Assembly: GCF_030915505.1 (NCBI RefSeq)
Contig: NZ_CP133265.1
Span: forward strand, 3,004,001 to 3,068,000
Direction of reading: 5' to 3'
Length of the DNA: 64,000 nucleotides
Origin: Neobacillus sp. OS1-2
GTDB taxonomy: Bacteria; Bacillota; Bacilli; Bacillales; Cytobacillaceae
The notes beneath the pieces are model-generated. The model was given only the letters and a program-made list of their open reading frames with translations, ran no database searches and was not told the origin of the DNA. Every line of letters starts with the position of its first letter. Position 1 is the first letter of the stretch. Below, piece by piece: positions 7,275 through 15,802 of this stretch. The position numbers and the translations under genes are program-made.

Positions 7275-8957
7275 ATGCAAACAGCAAAATCTAAAGATTT
7301 AAAAGATAAAGCAAATAGGGCAATGGGAATTAGCAAAGAAGACGCCTTATTAACGAAATCATATATATTTGTAGCATTTATGGCCATACTTCTTGGCGGG
7401 ATTTTAGGTCTTGTGCAAGGATTGAATCGTGCAGGATTGTTGGAATTACCGTCATGGGTTAACTATTATCAAGTGTTAACCGCACATGGTTTATTATTAG
7501 TTGTTGTATTAACTGCCTTCTTTACGATTGGATATTTTTACGCAGGAATGTCTCATACCTTAGGTGGTCTGCTTCCAAAAGTAAGAACGATGGCTTGGAT
7601 TGGCTTTGGTTTGAAAATTATCGGTTTTGTATTAGCAGTGATCCCTATCATCATGGGTGATGCTTCTGTCATGTACACCTTCTATCCGCCAATGGCAGCT
7701 GCGCCAATGTTTTATATTGGTTTAGCATTAATTGTAGTTGGTGTTTGGATGTGTGCTTTCGGAGCTTTTATCCAAGTAGCCAATTGGAGAAAGAATCATA
7801 AAGGACAACATGTTCCAATTCTATCATACTTCGCTACTGGCGTATTTGTTCTATTATTCTTCGGTTCTGTACCTGTAGCGGTAGAAGTTATTGTGATGAT
7901 TATTCCTTGGTCATTTGGCTGGGTAGAGACAATCAACGTTATGGTTGCTCGTACACTTTTCTGGGCTTTTGGTCATACATTAGTTAACATCTGGTATTTA
8001 ACAGCTGTTTCTGCCTGGTATGTTATCGTACCAAAAATTATTGGCGGTAGACGCTGGAGTGATACACTAACACGTGTTGTTATTATTGCCTTGGTTGTCA
8101 TGAATATTACTGGTGGATTCCATCACCAAATCGTTGACCCTGGAATCTCACCATCTGTTAAATTTATGCACGTATTTATGAGTTTAGCGATCGGTTTCCC
8201 TTCATTAATGACTGCATGGGCAATGTTCGCTGTATTTGAAAAAACAGCAAGAAAACAGGGTGGAAAAGGACTGATCGGCTGGTACAAAAAAATGCCATGG
8301 GGCGATGTTCGTTTCTTAGCTCCTATGATTGCAATGATTGCTTTCATTCCTGCAGGCGCTGGCGGTATTGCACAAAGTACGAACCAACTAGACCAAGTTG
8401 TGCACAATACGATGTGGATCGTTGGACACTTCCACTTAACATTAGGTATGTCTGTTGTCATGACGTTTTTCGGTATTAGCTATTGGTTAGTTCCTTATAT
8501 TTCAAAACGTGTGTTAACACCACAAATCAATCGATTAGGTGTAATCCAAACGTGGATTTGGACAATTGGTATGATCTTTATGTCAGGATCCATGCACGCT
8601 GTGGGCTTACTTGGCTCACCACGTAGAACTTCCTTTACAACTTATGGAGACAATGCAACAGCGTTAAGCTGGAACCCATATTTATTATGCTTAGCTGTTG
8701 GCGGAACATTATTAATCATCGGTGTGTTACTTCAAGTGTATGCAGTAATCAATATGATGTTCTTTGCACCAAAAGGGGAAACTGAATTCCCGATTGCGGA
8801 AGAAGAAGAAAATGCAACGAAAACTCCATATTGGACAGAGCGTTGGGGAATGTGGATTGTTATCATGCTATTGGTTGTCGCCATGGCGTATGTCATCCCA
8901 TTATCAGAGTTTATCGTAAATGCACCTCCAGGTTCACCACCATTCAAGACTTGGTAA
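7275..8957 (+). CDS. ba3-type heme-copper subunit I, candidate nitric oxide reductase
   Basis: A 560-residue protein with about 13 membrane helices and the heme-copper superfamily ligands: H71 and H387 for the low-spin heme, H385 for the active-site heme, and H234, H283 and H284 for CuB. The helix-VI oxidase signature His-Pro-x-Val-Tyr is changed: the sequence reads GHTLVNIWYL, so Pro becomes T235 and the cross-linked Tyr becomes N238. In oxidases this Tyr donates an electron and a proton for O-O cleavage; members of the superfamily without it are generally NO reductases. I therefore infer a CuA/ba3-lineage NO reductase, although automated annotation would call it an oxidase. A sequencing error is unlikely since both residues differ and the frame is intact. 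GGGGGG precedes ATG 7275. Confidence 0.85.
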   Translation: MQTAKSKDLKDKANRAMGISKEDALLTKSYIFVAFMAILLGGILGLVQGLNRAGLLELPSWVNYYQVLTAHGLLLVVVLTAFFTIGYFYAGMSHTLGGLLPKVRTMAWIGFGLKIIGFVLAVIPIIMGDASVMYTFYPPMAAAPMFYIGLALIVVGVWMCAFGAFIQVANWRKNHKGQHVPILSYFATGVFVLLFFGSVPVAVEVIVMIIPWSFGWVETINVMVARTLFWAFGHTLVNIWYLTAVSAWYVIVPKIIGGRRWSDTLTRVVIIALVVMNITGGFHHQIVDPGISPSVKFMHVFMSLAIGFPSLMTAWAMFAVFEKTARKQGGKGLIGWYKKMPWGDVRFLAPMIAMIAFIPAGAGGIAQSTNQLDQVVHNTMWIVGHFHLTLGMSVVMTFFGISYWLVPYISKRVLTPQINRLGVIQTWIWTIGMIFMSGSMHAVGLLGSPRRTSFTTYGDNATALSWNPYLLCLAVGGTLLIIGVLLQVYAVINMMFFAPKGETEFPIAEEEENATKTPYWTERWGMWIVIMLLVVAMAYVIPLSEFIVNAPPGSPPFKTW

Positions 8958-8960
8958 AAA

Positions 8961-9024
8961 AGAAAAGCGGAAGCGCCTTGCTCAGGGGCTTATGCCCCCG
9001 AGACCTAAGCTGCTTGCGCTAGAA
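8961..9024. repeat. Intergenic GCGGAAGCGC repeat, copy 1
   Basis: The element begins AGAAAAGCGGAAGCGCC, contains a GGGGCTTATGCCCC hairpin and ends GCGCTAGA. Shortened copies lie at 17760-17788 and 49441-49460. It resembles a short palindromic intergenic repeat common in Bacillaceae genomes. Confidence 0.6.
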
Positions 9025-9032
9025 AGTTTGAA

Positions 9033-9066
9033 AAAGAGATAGCTCTAAAGTCAGGGCTATCTCTTT
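9033..9066 (+). terminator. Terminator-like hairpin after ba3-type subunit I
   Basis: AAAGAGATAGC (9033-9043) pairs perfectly with GCTATCTCTTT (9056-9066). There is no T run beyond the stem, so termination may be partial, allowing read-through to the SCO gene. Confidence 0.55.
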
Positions 9067-9111
9067 ATGCATAAATCAACTGGAAAATAATAGATTTGGG
9101 AAGTGATCTTC

Positions 9112-9744
9112 ATGATCAAAAATAGGCATACTACATTTGCGTGTTTGCTTGTTATCTTATTTGGCCTTGCACTGTTCTATTTCGGTACAGATGGATTTCA
9201 GGCCTTTACGGCTGAAACAGCGCGAGTAAATAAACTAATTGACGATAAACCAAAGTTTCCTGATGTAACCTTTGAGGATAGCAAGGGTCGGAAGTATTCA
9301 ATTGAGGAATTTGAAGGCAAATATGTCTTTATTACCTTTCTCTATACTTCCTGCACAACGGTTTGCCCGCAATTGGAGATGAATATGTCTAAAGTATATG
9401 ATAAGGTACCAAGCAAATATATCGGCAAAGATATTGTCTTTTTAAGTATAAGCTTTGATCCTGGTAGAGACGACCCGGCAACATTAGAAAAATACCGAAC
9501 CTATTTTAATAGTGACGGCGAAACGTGGCGAATGGCAAGAATTAAGAATAAAGTGGAATTGGATTCACTTTTAAAAGCATTTGGGGTCATTGTCATCCCT
9601 GATGATAATGGCAGCTTCGCCCATAATTCCGCCTTCTATTTAGTGGATAAAAAAGGTACACTGCTCAATGTAATGGACTATAAAAAGGTGGACGAAGCCG
9701 CCAATAAGCTTACGGGCATTCTTGAAAAGGGAGCGAGGGAGTAA
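9112..9744 (+). CDS. SCO1/SenC family copper chaperone
   Basis: A membrane-anchored thioredoxin-fold protein of 210 residues. After one N-terminal helix (about 7-26) comes an extracytoplasmic domain with the copper-binding C-x3-C motif in CTTVCP and the partner His in AHNSAFYLVD. SCO proteins deliver copper to the CuA site of subunit II, which fits the CuA subunit two genes upstream. ATG 9112 is chosen over GTG 9103 because GGGAAGTGA sits 5 nt before the ATG and overlaps the GTG. The gene is followed after 2 nt by an uncharacterised membrane gene, so the two are translationally linked. Confidence 0.88.
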   Translation: MIKNRHTTFACLLVILFGLALFYFGTDGFQAFTAETARVNKLIDDKPKFPDVTFEDSKGRKYSIEEFEGKYVFITFLYTSCTTVCPQLEMNMSKVYDKVPSKYIGKDIVFLSISFDPGRDDPATLEKYRTYFNSDGETWRMARIKNKVELDSLLKAFGVIVIPDDNGSFAHNSAFYLVDKKGTLLNVMDYKKVDEAANKLTGILEKGARE

Positions 9745-9746
9745 CG

Positions 9747-10304
9747 ATGAAGCAATTACTATATGGCTTATTGATCATACTTTTTCTCGCAATGCCTCCA
9801 GTAGCAAATTTAATGGAATCTGTCATGATTATACACATGCATATGCAAATGCCAATGCTGGTATTTGCGGGATTCCTTATGGCCCGTTTTTTTCAACTTC
9901 GTTTTCCACGTTTTTTTGAAAAATGGAATGGGAATGGCGTTCCCGGAATCTTATTATTTCTTATTACAGTATCCTATTGGACGATTCCAAGGGCAATGGA
10001 TGAGGCCTTGACAGTACAGGCCATGGAGGTATTCAAATTTATCAGTTTGCCAATCTTGGCGGGAATTCCTCTTAGGGATAGTTGGAAAAGGCTTAAGCCA
10101 ATGATCAAAAATCTTATTTTTTACTTCTTTATCGCGTTATTCACTGCAATGGGATGGCTATATATTGAAACACCGGTGCAATTATGTAACAACTACCTTG
10201 TTATTGAACAAATTACCCTCGGCTGGGGATTTGTGACAACAGCTATCTGTATCGTGATTTATTTGTTATATGCTGCCTTTGTTGATAAATCACAATACGA
10301 ATGA
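9747..10304 (+). CDS. Met/His-rich membrane protein of unknown function
   Basis: A 185-residue integral membrane protein with about five helices. I do not recognise an established family. The striking part is IHMHMQMPM near residues 29-37, a run of alternating His and Met at the start of a helix, the kind of ligand set used to handle Cu(I). Cys appears once, in VQLCNN near 150. It follows the SCO gene by 2 nt and lies at the end of the ba3-type cluster, so a role in copper insertion or assembly of that enzyme is inferred. A distant relation to CtaG-like assembly proteins is possible but not shown. Confidence 0.7.
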   Translation: MKQLLYGLLIILFLAMPPVANLMESVMIIHMHMQMPMLVFAGFLMARFFQLRFPRFFEKWNGNGVPGILLFLITVSYWTIPRAMDEALTVQAMEVFKFISLPILAGIPLRDSWKRLKPMIKNLIFYFFIALFTAMGWLYIETPVQLCNNYLVIEQITLGWGFVTTAICIVIYLLYAAFVDKSQYE

Positions 10305-10399
10305 AGGTTTAAACCCATTGATTCTTTGCCGAAGGAAATGCGAAAAGAACGAAACAACTAATCGATGAACTGAACGAAGAGAAATCTTAAATCAATTGC

Positions 10400-10435
10400 A
10401 AGAGTCCGATTGAAGTAAATCGGGCTCTTCAGCAT
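10400..10435 (+). terminator. Terminator downstream of the SCO/membrane gene pair
   Basis: AAGAGTCCGATT pairs with AATCGGGCTCTT (one G-U) over a 6-nt loop, followed by a weak T-rich tail. Confidence 0.6.
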
Positions 10436-10543
10436 TTTAACCCGCTGTACTGCGGAAATCCCCTAAAAAATAGTAATCATGTAAATTGGATTATAAAAAT
10501 GTCATTAAATTAGAAGAATGCTCTAATAGTGAGGCGGGAAAGC

Positions 10544-10552
10544 TGGTATAAT
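10544..10552 (+). promoter_or_regulatory. Extended -10 promoter for the CHASE4-GGDEF-EAL gene
   Basis: TGGTATAAT gives a perfect TATAAT (10547-10552) with a TGN extension; the -35 is poor, as is usual for extended -10 promoters. It lies about 105 bp before the start codon. Confidence 0.5.
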
Positions 10553-10658
10553 TGAACGATAAAGTTTCGTGATCTTTCAATTCGTTTTTATATAATAGTT
10601 CATCTTTTTATACAATCATAACTGGTAATATTGGCATGTTGGGAAAGGCAGAGAATGG

Positions 10659-12968
10659 ATGAAGCTTCGAGTCAAAACATCAATAATAATAGGCATTACT
10701 ATGTTGCTATTTCTAATCCTTCTTTTCATCGTTATTCGTCCTTATTTATTGAAGGATTCTGTTGAATTAGACAAACGGACGACACAAAAAGATATTGAGC
10801 GTGTGAAGAATCATCTATTATCTACTATGGATGTTTTAAATAGAACAAATCGTGATTGGGCAGTTTGGGATGATTCTTTTTCGTTTTTAACGGGTGATCA
10901 TTCCGATTTTCCCAAAGTGAATCTGCAAAATGACACATTTGAAAACAATATGGTGAACTTTATCATTTATCTTAATAAGAAAAATGAATTAGTTTATCAG
11001 AGCGGGTATGACTTGCAGAGACACGAGCCACTGGAATTAGATGCTGATTTTTATCAAGTGTTTTTACCTATTATTCAGTCGAAAAGTAATCTTCATGACA
11101 CGTTACTTGTATCGACAAACTTTGGTTTAACCATGTCCTCATTACAATCTGTTTATAGAAGCAATAATGGGGGACCGTCGCCCGGAACCCTCATCATGGG
11201 GAAAATGATCAGTGAAACTACGATTCGACAAATGGGGGAGGCGCTCTCCCTTCCACTTACCATTAAGGAAACTAAAAATCGGACCGCCCATTTGTTCGTG
11301 AACGTAAAGCCAATCAGCGAAACAAAAATAAGAGGATCGCTGTTTTTGAAGAGTTATTCTAATCAAAAAGCGTACGAAATAAGTCTTGTAAACAACAGAA
11401 GTTTCTACCTGCAAAAGAAGGTAAACATTAAACAGTTGTTCGTTTATTTAATTCTTACAACATTGTTCTTTATCATGATTATTATTGTTTTTTTAAATCA
11501 TTTTGTTCTTACTCGGGTTCAAGATCTATCCTTACAGTTAAAAAATATTCAAAATCATAAGGATCTCAAATCAAGAATTAGACTTAGCAATAGGCAAAAG
11601 GACGAGCTGTTAAATCTAGAGGGTTCCATCAATAAAATGCTGGCATCACTGGAAGAAAAACATAATAATATCACAAATTTAGCTTTCTTTGATCAGTTAA
11701 CGTCTATCCCAAATCGCTATATGTTTTTTAAGGAATTCACAAAACGTGTGGGCTTACATAATCAGTCATTTGCGGTTTTATTTTTTGACCTTGATGGTTT
11801 TAAATGGGTAAATGATTCCTTAGGCCATAAAATTGGGGATATCTTATTAAATAGGGTCTGCCAACGAGTTCTCCCTCTAATTGAAGAACAGGATGGCATT
11901 ATGGCTCGATATGGCGGGGATGAATTTGTTATATTGCTCCAAAAAGGGAGCCGGGTGGAAATAGAAGAAGTAGCCCAAAAGGTTATGTCTGCGGTTGGAA
12001 AGGAATATCAAATCCACTCTTTTAAAACCTTTGTTACGGCAAGCATTGGTATTAGTATGTATCCTACTGATGGATATTCAATGGAACAATTATTGCAAAA
12101 TGCCGATATAGCCATGTATGAAGCGAAAAGGAAAGGAAAAAATCAATTTATTTTTTTCCAGGACCTTACAAGCGATGATAGTTATAGGAACTTATTAGAG
12201 TTTGAAAAGGATTTAAAAGATGCACTTGTGAATCGTCAATTTGAATTATATTACCAGGTTATTGTAAATGGAGATAACAAACGAATTGCTGGAGTGGAGG
12301 CGCTTTTACGCTGGAATCACCCTACAAAGGGGATTATTCCACCTGCTACATTTATTCCCATTGCTGAGGAAACAGGGATGATGCCCTCCATCGGATTATG
12401 GGTTTTGGAAGATGCTGTGAAACAGGTGAAAAAATGGTATCAAAGTGGATACGATGATCTTGTCCTCTCGGTTAATATTTCAAAATCGCAAATGAAGGAC
12501 AGCAGTTTTATTGAAAAGTTAGATCAAATTCTAACTAAATTTCAATTTCCAGCCCATATGCTACAATTAGAGATAACGGAAAGTGACATTGAACATTATC
12601 TTCGAGAAATTGATGAATTTACAAAGGAGTTAAAAAGTCGTGGGGTAAAAATTGCTTTAGATGATTTCGGGGTTGGAACTTCCTCACTCTTATATTTGAA
12701 AGAATTACCCATAGATGTCATAAAAATTGATCGAAGTTTTATTAAAGATGTTCCAATGCAATCCTTTGATAGCATTCTTCTGATGGGAATGTTGGAAATT
12801 TTTAGCGACTTAAACATGACAATTATTGTAGAGGGAATCGAGGAAGAAGCACAAATTGAGTTTATATGCTCAAAATTTCAGGCCAAATTGCAAGGCTATT
12901 ATTTCAGCAGGCCTATACCGGCTGCAATGCTTGAATTAGAATTTTTAAATAAAAGGAGTGATGCATAA
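10659..12968 (+). CDS. CHASE4-GGDEF-EAL cyclic-di-GMP protein
   Basis: A 769-residue membrane sensor. Helix 1 is at about 8-30, then an extracellular CHASE4-like domain (about 50-245) with the typical RDWAVWDDSF segment, helix 2 (about 258-280), and a HAMP-like linker (about 281-335). The GGDEF domain (about 340-505) has an intact YGGDEF; the EAL domain (about 515-769) has EALLRWNHP, DDFGVGTSS and IVEGIE. Both c-di-GMP synthesis and breakdown motifs look intact, so net activity cannot be predicted. It is monocistronic, with its own promoter and terminator. Its GGDEF-EAL half resembles the partial gene at the window start, but the sensors differ. Confidence 0.92.
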   Translation: MKLRVKTSIIIGITMLLFLILLFIVIRPYLLKDSVELDKRTTQKDIERVKNHLLSTMDVLNRTNRDWAVWDDSFSFLTGDHSDFPKVNLQNDTFENNMVNFIIYLNKKNELVYQSGYDLQRHEPLELDADFYQVFLPIIQSKSNLHDTLLVSTNFGLTMSSLQSVYRSNNGGPSPGTLIMGKMISETTIRQMGEALSLPLTIKETKNRTAHLFVNVKPISETKIRGSLFLKSYSNQKAYEISLVNNRSFYLQKKVNIKQLFVYLILTTLFFIMIIIVFLNHFVLTRVQDLSLQLKNIQNHKDLKSRIRLSNRQKDELLNLEGSINKMLASLEEKHNNITNLAFFDQLTSIPNRYMFFKEFTKRVGLHNQSFAVLFFDLDGFKWVNDSLGHKIGDILLNRVCQRVLPLIEEQDGIMARYGGDEFVILLQKGSRVEIEEVAQKVMSAVGKEYQIHSFKTFVTASIGISMYPTDGYSMEQLLQNADIAMYEAKRKGKNQFIFFQDLTSDDSYRNLLEFEKDLKDALVNRQFELYYQVIVNGDNKRIAGVEALLRWNHPTKGIIPPATFIPIAEETGMMPSIGLWVLEDAVKQVKKWYQSGYDDLVLSVNISKSQMKDSSFIEKLDQILTKFQFPAHMLQLEITESDIEHYLREIDEFTKELKSRGVKIALDDFGVGTSSLLYLKELPIDVIKIDRSFIKDVPMQSFDSILLMGMLEIFSDLNMTIIVEGIEEEAQIEFICSKFQAKLQGYYFSRPIPAAMLELEFLNKRSDA

Positions 12969-12986
12969 TCATGCACACTCCTTTTC
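12951..12986 (+). terminator. Terminator overlapping the end of the GGDEF-EAL gene
   Basis: AAAAGGAGTGATGCAT pairs with ATGCACACTCCTTTT over AATC, with one mismatch; the stop codon lies inside the stem. Confidence 0.75.
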
Positions 12987-13123
12987 CTGTTTTATTTTAC
13001 ACAAAAGTAGGGAATATCGCGGGTGGAATGTTCTCAATTTGTTAATATTCCATTCATCAAAAAGAAGAATCATATGATATGGTTTAAGTAAGAAGTGAAC
13101 TTTCGGAAGGAGGATTTACTAAC

Positions 13124-13447
13124 ATGAAAGCGCGATTAATTGAACCAAATAATGGTCGAAAAGTCCAAAAGGAAAAGGAAATCGTCAGGCAAATGATCGT
13201 ACTGTACTGCCGGAAGAACCATCATCACAATGTGCTGTGTAAGGAATGTCTGGATTTAAAAAACTATGCGCTATTAAGGCTTTCATTCTGCCGTTTTGGC
13301 GAGGAAAAAACGGCCTGCTCTAACTGTAAGGTTCATTGCTATAAACCGAAATACCGGCAAAAGATGAAGGCTGTGATGCGATACTCAGGTCCATGGATGA
13401 TGCTGTATCATCCCATTTATTCTGTGAAGCATTTATTAAATAGATAG
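13124..13447 (+). CDS. YgbA-like nitrous oxide-stimulated promoter family protein
   Basis: A 107-residue basic protein with a Cys/His cluster that could bind metal: HHH then C-x2-C (LCKEC), a further Cys in LSFCRFG, then C-x2-C (CSNC) and HCYKP. This layout, with the YRQKMKAVMRYSGPWM tail, matches the YgbA_NO family, named for NO-induced expression in enterobacteria. The biochemical function is not established. The start follows AAGGAGG. It lies alone, convergent with dtpT, about 4 kb from the ba3-type enzyme that may reduce NO, giving the neighbourhood a nitrosative-stress flavour. Confidence 0.8.
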   Translation: MKARLIEPNNGRKVQKEKEIVRQMIVLYCRKNHHHNVLCKECLDLKNYALLRLSFCRFGEEKTACSNCKVHCYKPKYRQKMKAVMRYSGPWMMLYHPIYSVKHLLNR

Positions 13448-13455
13448 AGAAACAA

Positions 13456-13512
13456 AAAAGGTGCATATCCCTTTTCCACACAGAATGTGGTCCGGGGGTA
13501 TGCACTCTTTTT
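13456..13512. terminator. Bidirectional terminator between the YgbA-like gene and dtpT
   Basis: GTGCATA (13461-13467) pairs with TATGCAC (13499-13505), extended by CCC/GGG and an inner CCACA/TGTGG stem, with A-rich and T-rich flanks serving both convergent genes. Confidence 0.7.
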
Positions 13513-13518
13513 GATATG

Positions 13519-15009
13519 TTACCTTATACCCTTCATGAAGCCCTGAATTTTCGGAGATAGCATTAAAAGGATAATCCCTAGGACTATAGAGGCTCCGCCG
13601 ATAAACCCAAAATAGGCCATTTCGGTCTCAGGTGTGTAAAATTTAACAATTTGCGCATTAATCGCTTGTGCTGCAGCACTAGATAGGAACCAAAGGCTCA
13701 TGGTTTGTGCTGAGAATGCAGCAGGTGCTAATTTAGTAGTGGCTGATAATCCTACAGGTGATAAGCATAATTCACCAAGTACACATACTAAATAACTAAT
13801 CACTAACCATAAAGGGTTTACCATGGAATCCGTGCCGCCGAAGTATGCTGGAAGCAGGATTACAATAAATGACAAACCAGCGAACAATAATGCGATGGAG
13901 AACTTTTGCGGTATTGTTGGTTCGCGTTTCCCTAATTTAACCCACATCCATGCGAATACAGGTGCTAATGTGATAATGAATAAAGGATTTAATGATTGGA
14001 ACCATGCTGGTGAAATAGTTATGCCAGCGAAGTTAAGCTGTGTACGTGTATCCGCATAACTTGCAAGGATGGTTGAACCTTGTTCTTGGATCGCCCAAAA
14101 CATAACAGAGGCGATAAAGAGCGGAATGTATGCAAGCAAACGTGAACGCTCTACACTTGTTGTATTTTTGCTGCGATACATGACAATGAAATAAAGTGTT
14201 GGAATTAAGAGACCAAGAATTCCAATTAGATTAACAAAAATGTCAAATGTTAAAATCCCTTTTGTAATAGTAATAGCAAAAATAATGGCAATGACGATAA
14301 CGGCTAATCCAATAATGGTAAAGACTTTCTTTCTCTCAGCAGGAGAAAGTGGATTTCCAACTGTTTGACCAGCAAGTCCAAGGTTTTTTTTCTTTGTCGC
14401 CATAAACATGATAAGCCCTAAGAACATACCAACAGCGGCAATACCAAATCCTAAATGAAAACTTTGCTTATAAACAGATCCGACGATTAATGGGGAGATG
14501 AATGCACCAAGGTTAATCCCCATATAGAAGATACTAAATCCGGCATCACGACGATTATCCGTTTCACTGTACATCTCACCTACAACCGTTGACACGTTTG
14601 GTTTAAGCAAGCCTGTTCCAAGGACAATTAGAACCATGGAAACGAAGAATAGAGTGATAGTTCCAGGAATAGCAAGAGCAATGTGACCAAACATAATTAA
14701 AATACCGCCGATAAATACAGCTCTGGAGGCACCAAAAATACGGTCAGCCAGCCAGCCGCCAATAATACCGGACATATATACAAGGGATCCGTAAATGGAC
14801 ACGATCGAAAGGGAGAGGGTTTTATCCATCCCTAAGCCACCTTGTGAGACCTCGTAATACATGTAATAAACGAGGATTGCCTTCATTCCATAATAAGAAA
14901 AGCGTTCCCAGAATTCTGTGAAGAAGAGGGTAAAAAGACCTTTAGGATGCCCAAAAAATCCTTTCTGAGGTACACTCTCCGCAATTTTCTGTCTATTTAT
15001 GTTTGACAT
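13519..15009 (-). CDS. dtpT: proton-dependent di-/tripeptide transporter (POT family)
   Basis: A 496-residue MFS protein with about 14 helices. The POT signature is clear near the N terminus: FFTEFWERFSYYGMKAIL contains the E-x2-E-R-F-x-Y-Y-G motif used for proton coupling. POT transporters import di- and tripeptides with protons. The ATG at 15009 follows AAAGGAGG. A strong promoter (TTGACA/TATTAT) lies directly upstream. Together with the Dpp ABC system 4.5 kb away it indicates heavy use of peptides as nutrients. Confidence 0.92.
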   Translation of the reverse strand: MSNINRQKIAESVPQKGFFGHPKGLFTLFFTEFWERFSYYGMKAILVYYMYYEVSQGGLGMDKTLSLSIVSIYGSLVYMSGIIGGWLADRIFGASRAVFIGGILIMFGHIALAIPGTITLFFVSMVLIVLGTGLLKPNVSTVVGEMYSETDNRRDAGFSIFYMGINLGAFISPLIVGSVYKQSFHLGFGIAAVGMFLGLIMFMATKKKNLGLAGQTVGNPLSPAERKKVFTIIGLAVIVIAIIFAITITKGILTFDIFVNLIGILGLLIPTLYFIVMYRSKNTTSVERSRLLAYIPLFIASVMFWAIQEQGSTILASYADTRTQLNFAGITISPAWFQSLNPLFIITLAPVFAWMWVKLGKREPTIPQKFSIALLFAGLSFIVILLPAYFGGTDSMVNPLWLVISYLVCVLGELCLSPVGLSATTKLAPAAFSAQTMSLWFLSSAAAQAINAQIVKFYTPETEMAYFGFIGGASIVLGIILLMLSPKIQGFMKGIR

Positions 15010-15033
15010 TGTATAACCTCCTTTTGTTATTCT

Positions 15034-15063
15034 ATAATACTTTTAGTATGTTTGAATTGTCAA
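15034..15063 (-). promoter_or_regulatory. Promoter of dtpT with internal dyad
   Basis: On the minus strand TTGACA (15058-15063) and TATTAT (15034-15039) are 18 bp apart. A perfect ATACT-TTT-AGTAT dyad (15037-15049) sits in the spacer and -10, a possible operator. Confidence 0.65.
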
Positions 15064-15220
15064 AAACTTTTTTTGGAAAATAAGTTAGATATGGTTGAAA
15101 ACCTTGATAATTCAATATAATTGAGGTTTGTTGAAGCAAAAGAAAGTTTTTTTAAAATAGTAAATAAATTCTGATTTAAATAACTTTTTACTTTGAGAGT
15201 TTAATAGTAAATTGGACATA

Positions 15221-15257
15221 AAAAAAGCCACGGGGATGTTCATCACCGGGGCTTCTA
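15221..15257 (-). terminator. Terminator of the UvrC-like gene
   Basis: On the minus strand AAGCCCCGGTGATG pairs imperfectly with CATCCCCGTGGCTT, followed by a T run. Confidence 0.7.
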
Positions 15258-15280
15258 AGTCAATTAGGCACGGAACCATT

Positions 15281-15802
15281 CTAATTATCAGGAATAATAA
15301 TATATTTGCAGGTACTACCTTTTAAATAGCGATAGATTATCTGTGCTTCATCGATATCATCCCTGCTAACTTCTAGGGTGGAAGGCATATCAGACCAAAA
15401 ATGGGTTGATACGTTTATTTTAAGAGTATGAAGGAATTGTTCAATGTTAAGGTCTACTAAATGATATTTTTCACTAAACAGTATCCTGTTCCCTTTTATT
15501 AGGAAAAGTTTACATCTATGATCCTGTAGAGATTCTAGGACCACAATATTCTTATTCGCTTCTGTAAATTCAATCACTTTTTCATTAGTGAGAAGTGCTT
15601 GGATGGCGTCTGAATAGTCCCTGTATTTTGCCGCGGTTTCAAAATCAAACTTCATGGAGGCTTCTGCCATTTTTTGCTTCATTTCTTGTAATATAGTCAT
15701 GTCTGTACCATTTAATATGGAAATGATTTTGTTCATGATTTTTTTATATTGTTCAATCGCAGAGTCAGAGAAACAGATCCCCATGCATAAACCTATTGAC
15801 AT
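15281..15802 (-). pseudogene. UVR-domain (C-terminal) part of a frameshifted UvrC-like protein
   Basis: This frame encodes about 173 residues, starting IGLCMGICF, the segment that in UvrC-like proteins directly follows a Pro-Cys-Leu stretch. A UVR motif follows: MKQKMAEASMKFDFETAAKYRDYSDAIQAL. The upstream frame (15793-16281) ends at YKNSPC, exactly the missing N-terminal side, and the two overlap by 10 nt in different frames. Compared with intact relatives, about 10 nt appear deleted at the junction. An ATG lies in the overlap, so translational coupling producing two proteins is possible. A simple frameshift or assembly error is the other reading. Confidence 0.65.

Larger units (their letters stand above)
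10305..10658 (+). other. 354-bp intergenic region: short relic, terminator, promoter
   Basis: It begins with a short open stretch, about 10325-10390, encoding Ala-Glu-Gly-Asn-Ala-Lys and ending Asn-Glu-Glu-Lys-Ser at a TAA. It has no start codon and looks like the tail of a lost gene or chance. A hairpin at 10400-10429 and an extended -10 promoter at 10544-10552 follow. Nothing else is seen. Confidence 0.4.
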
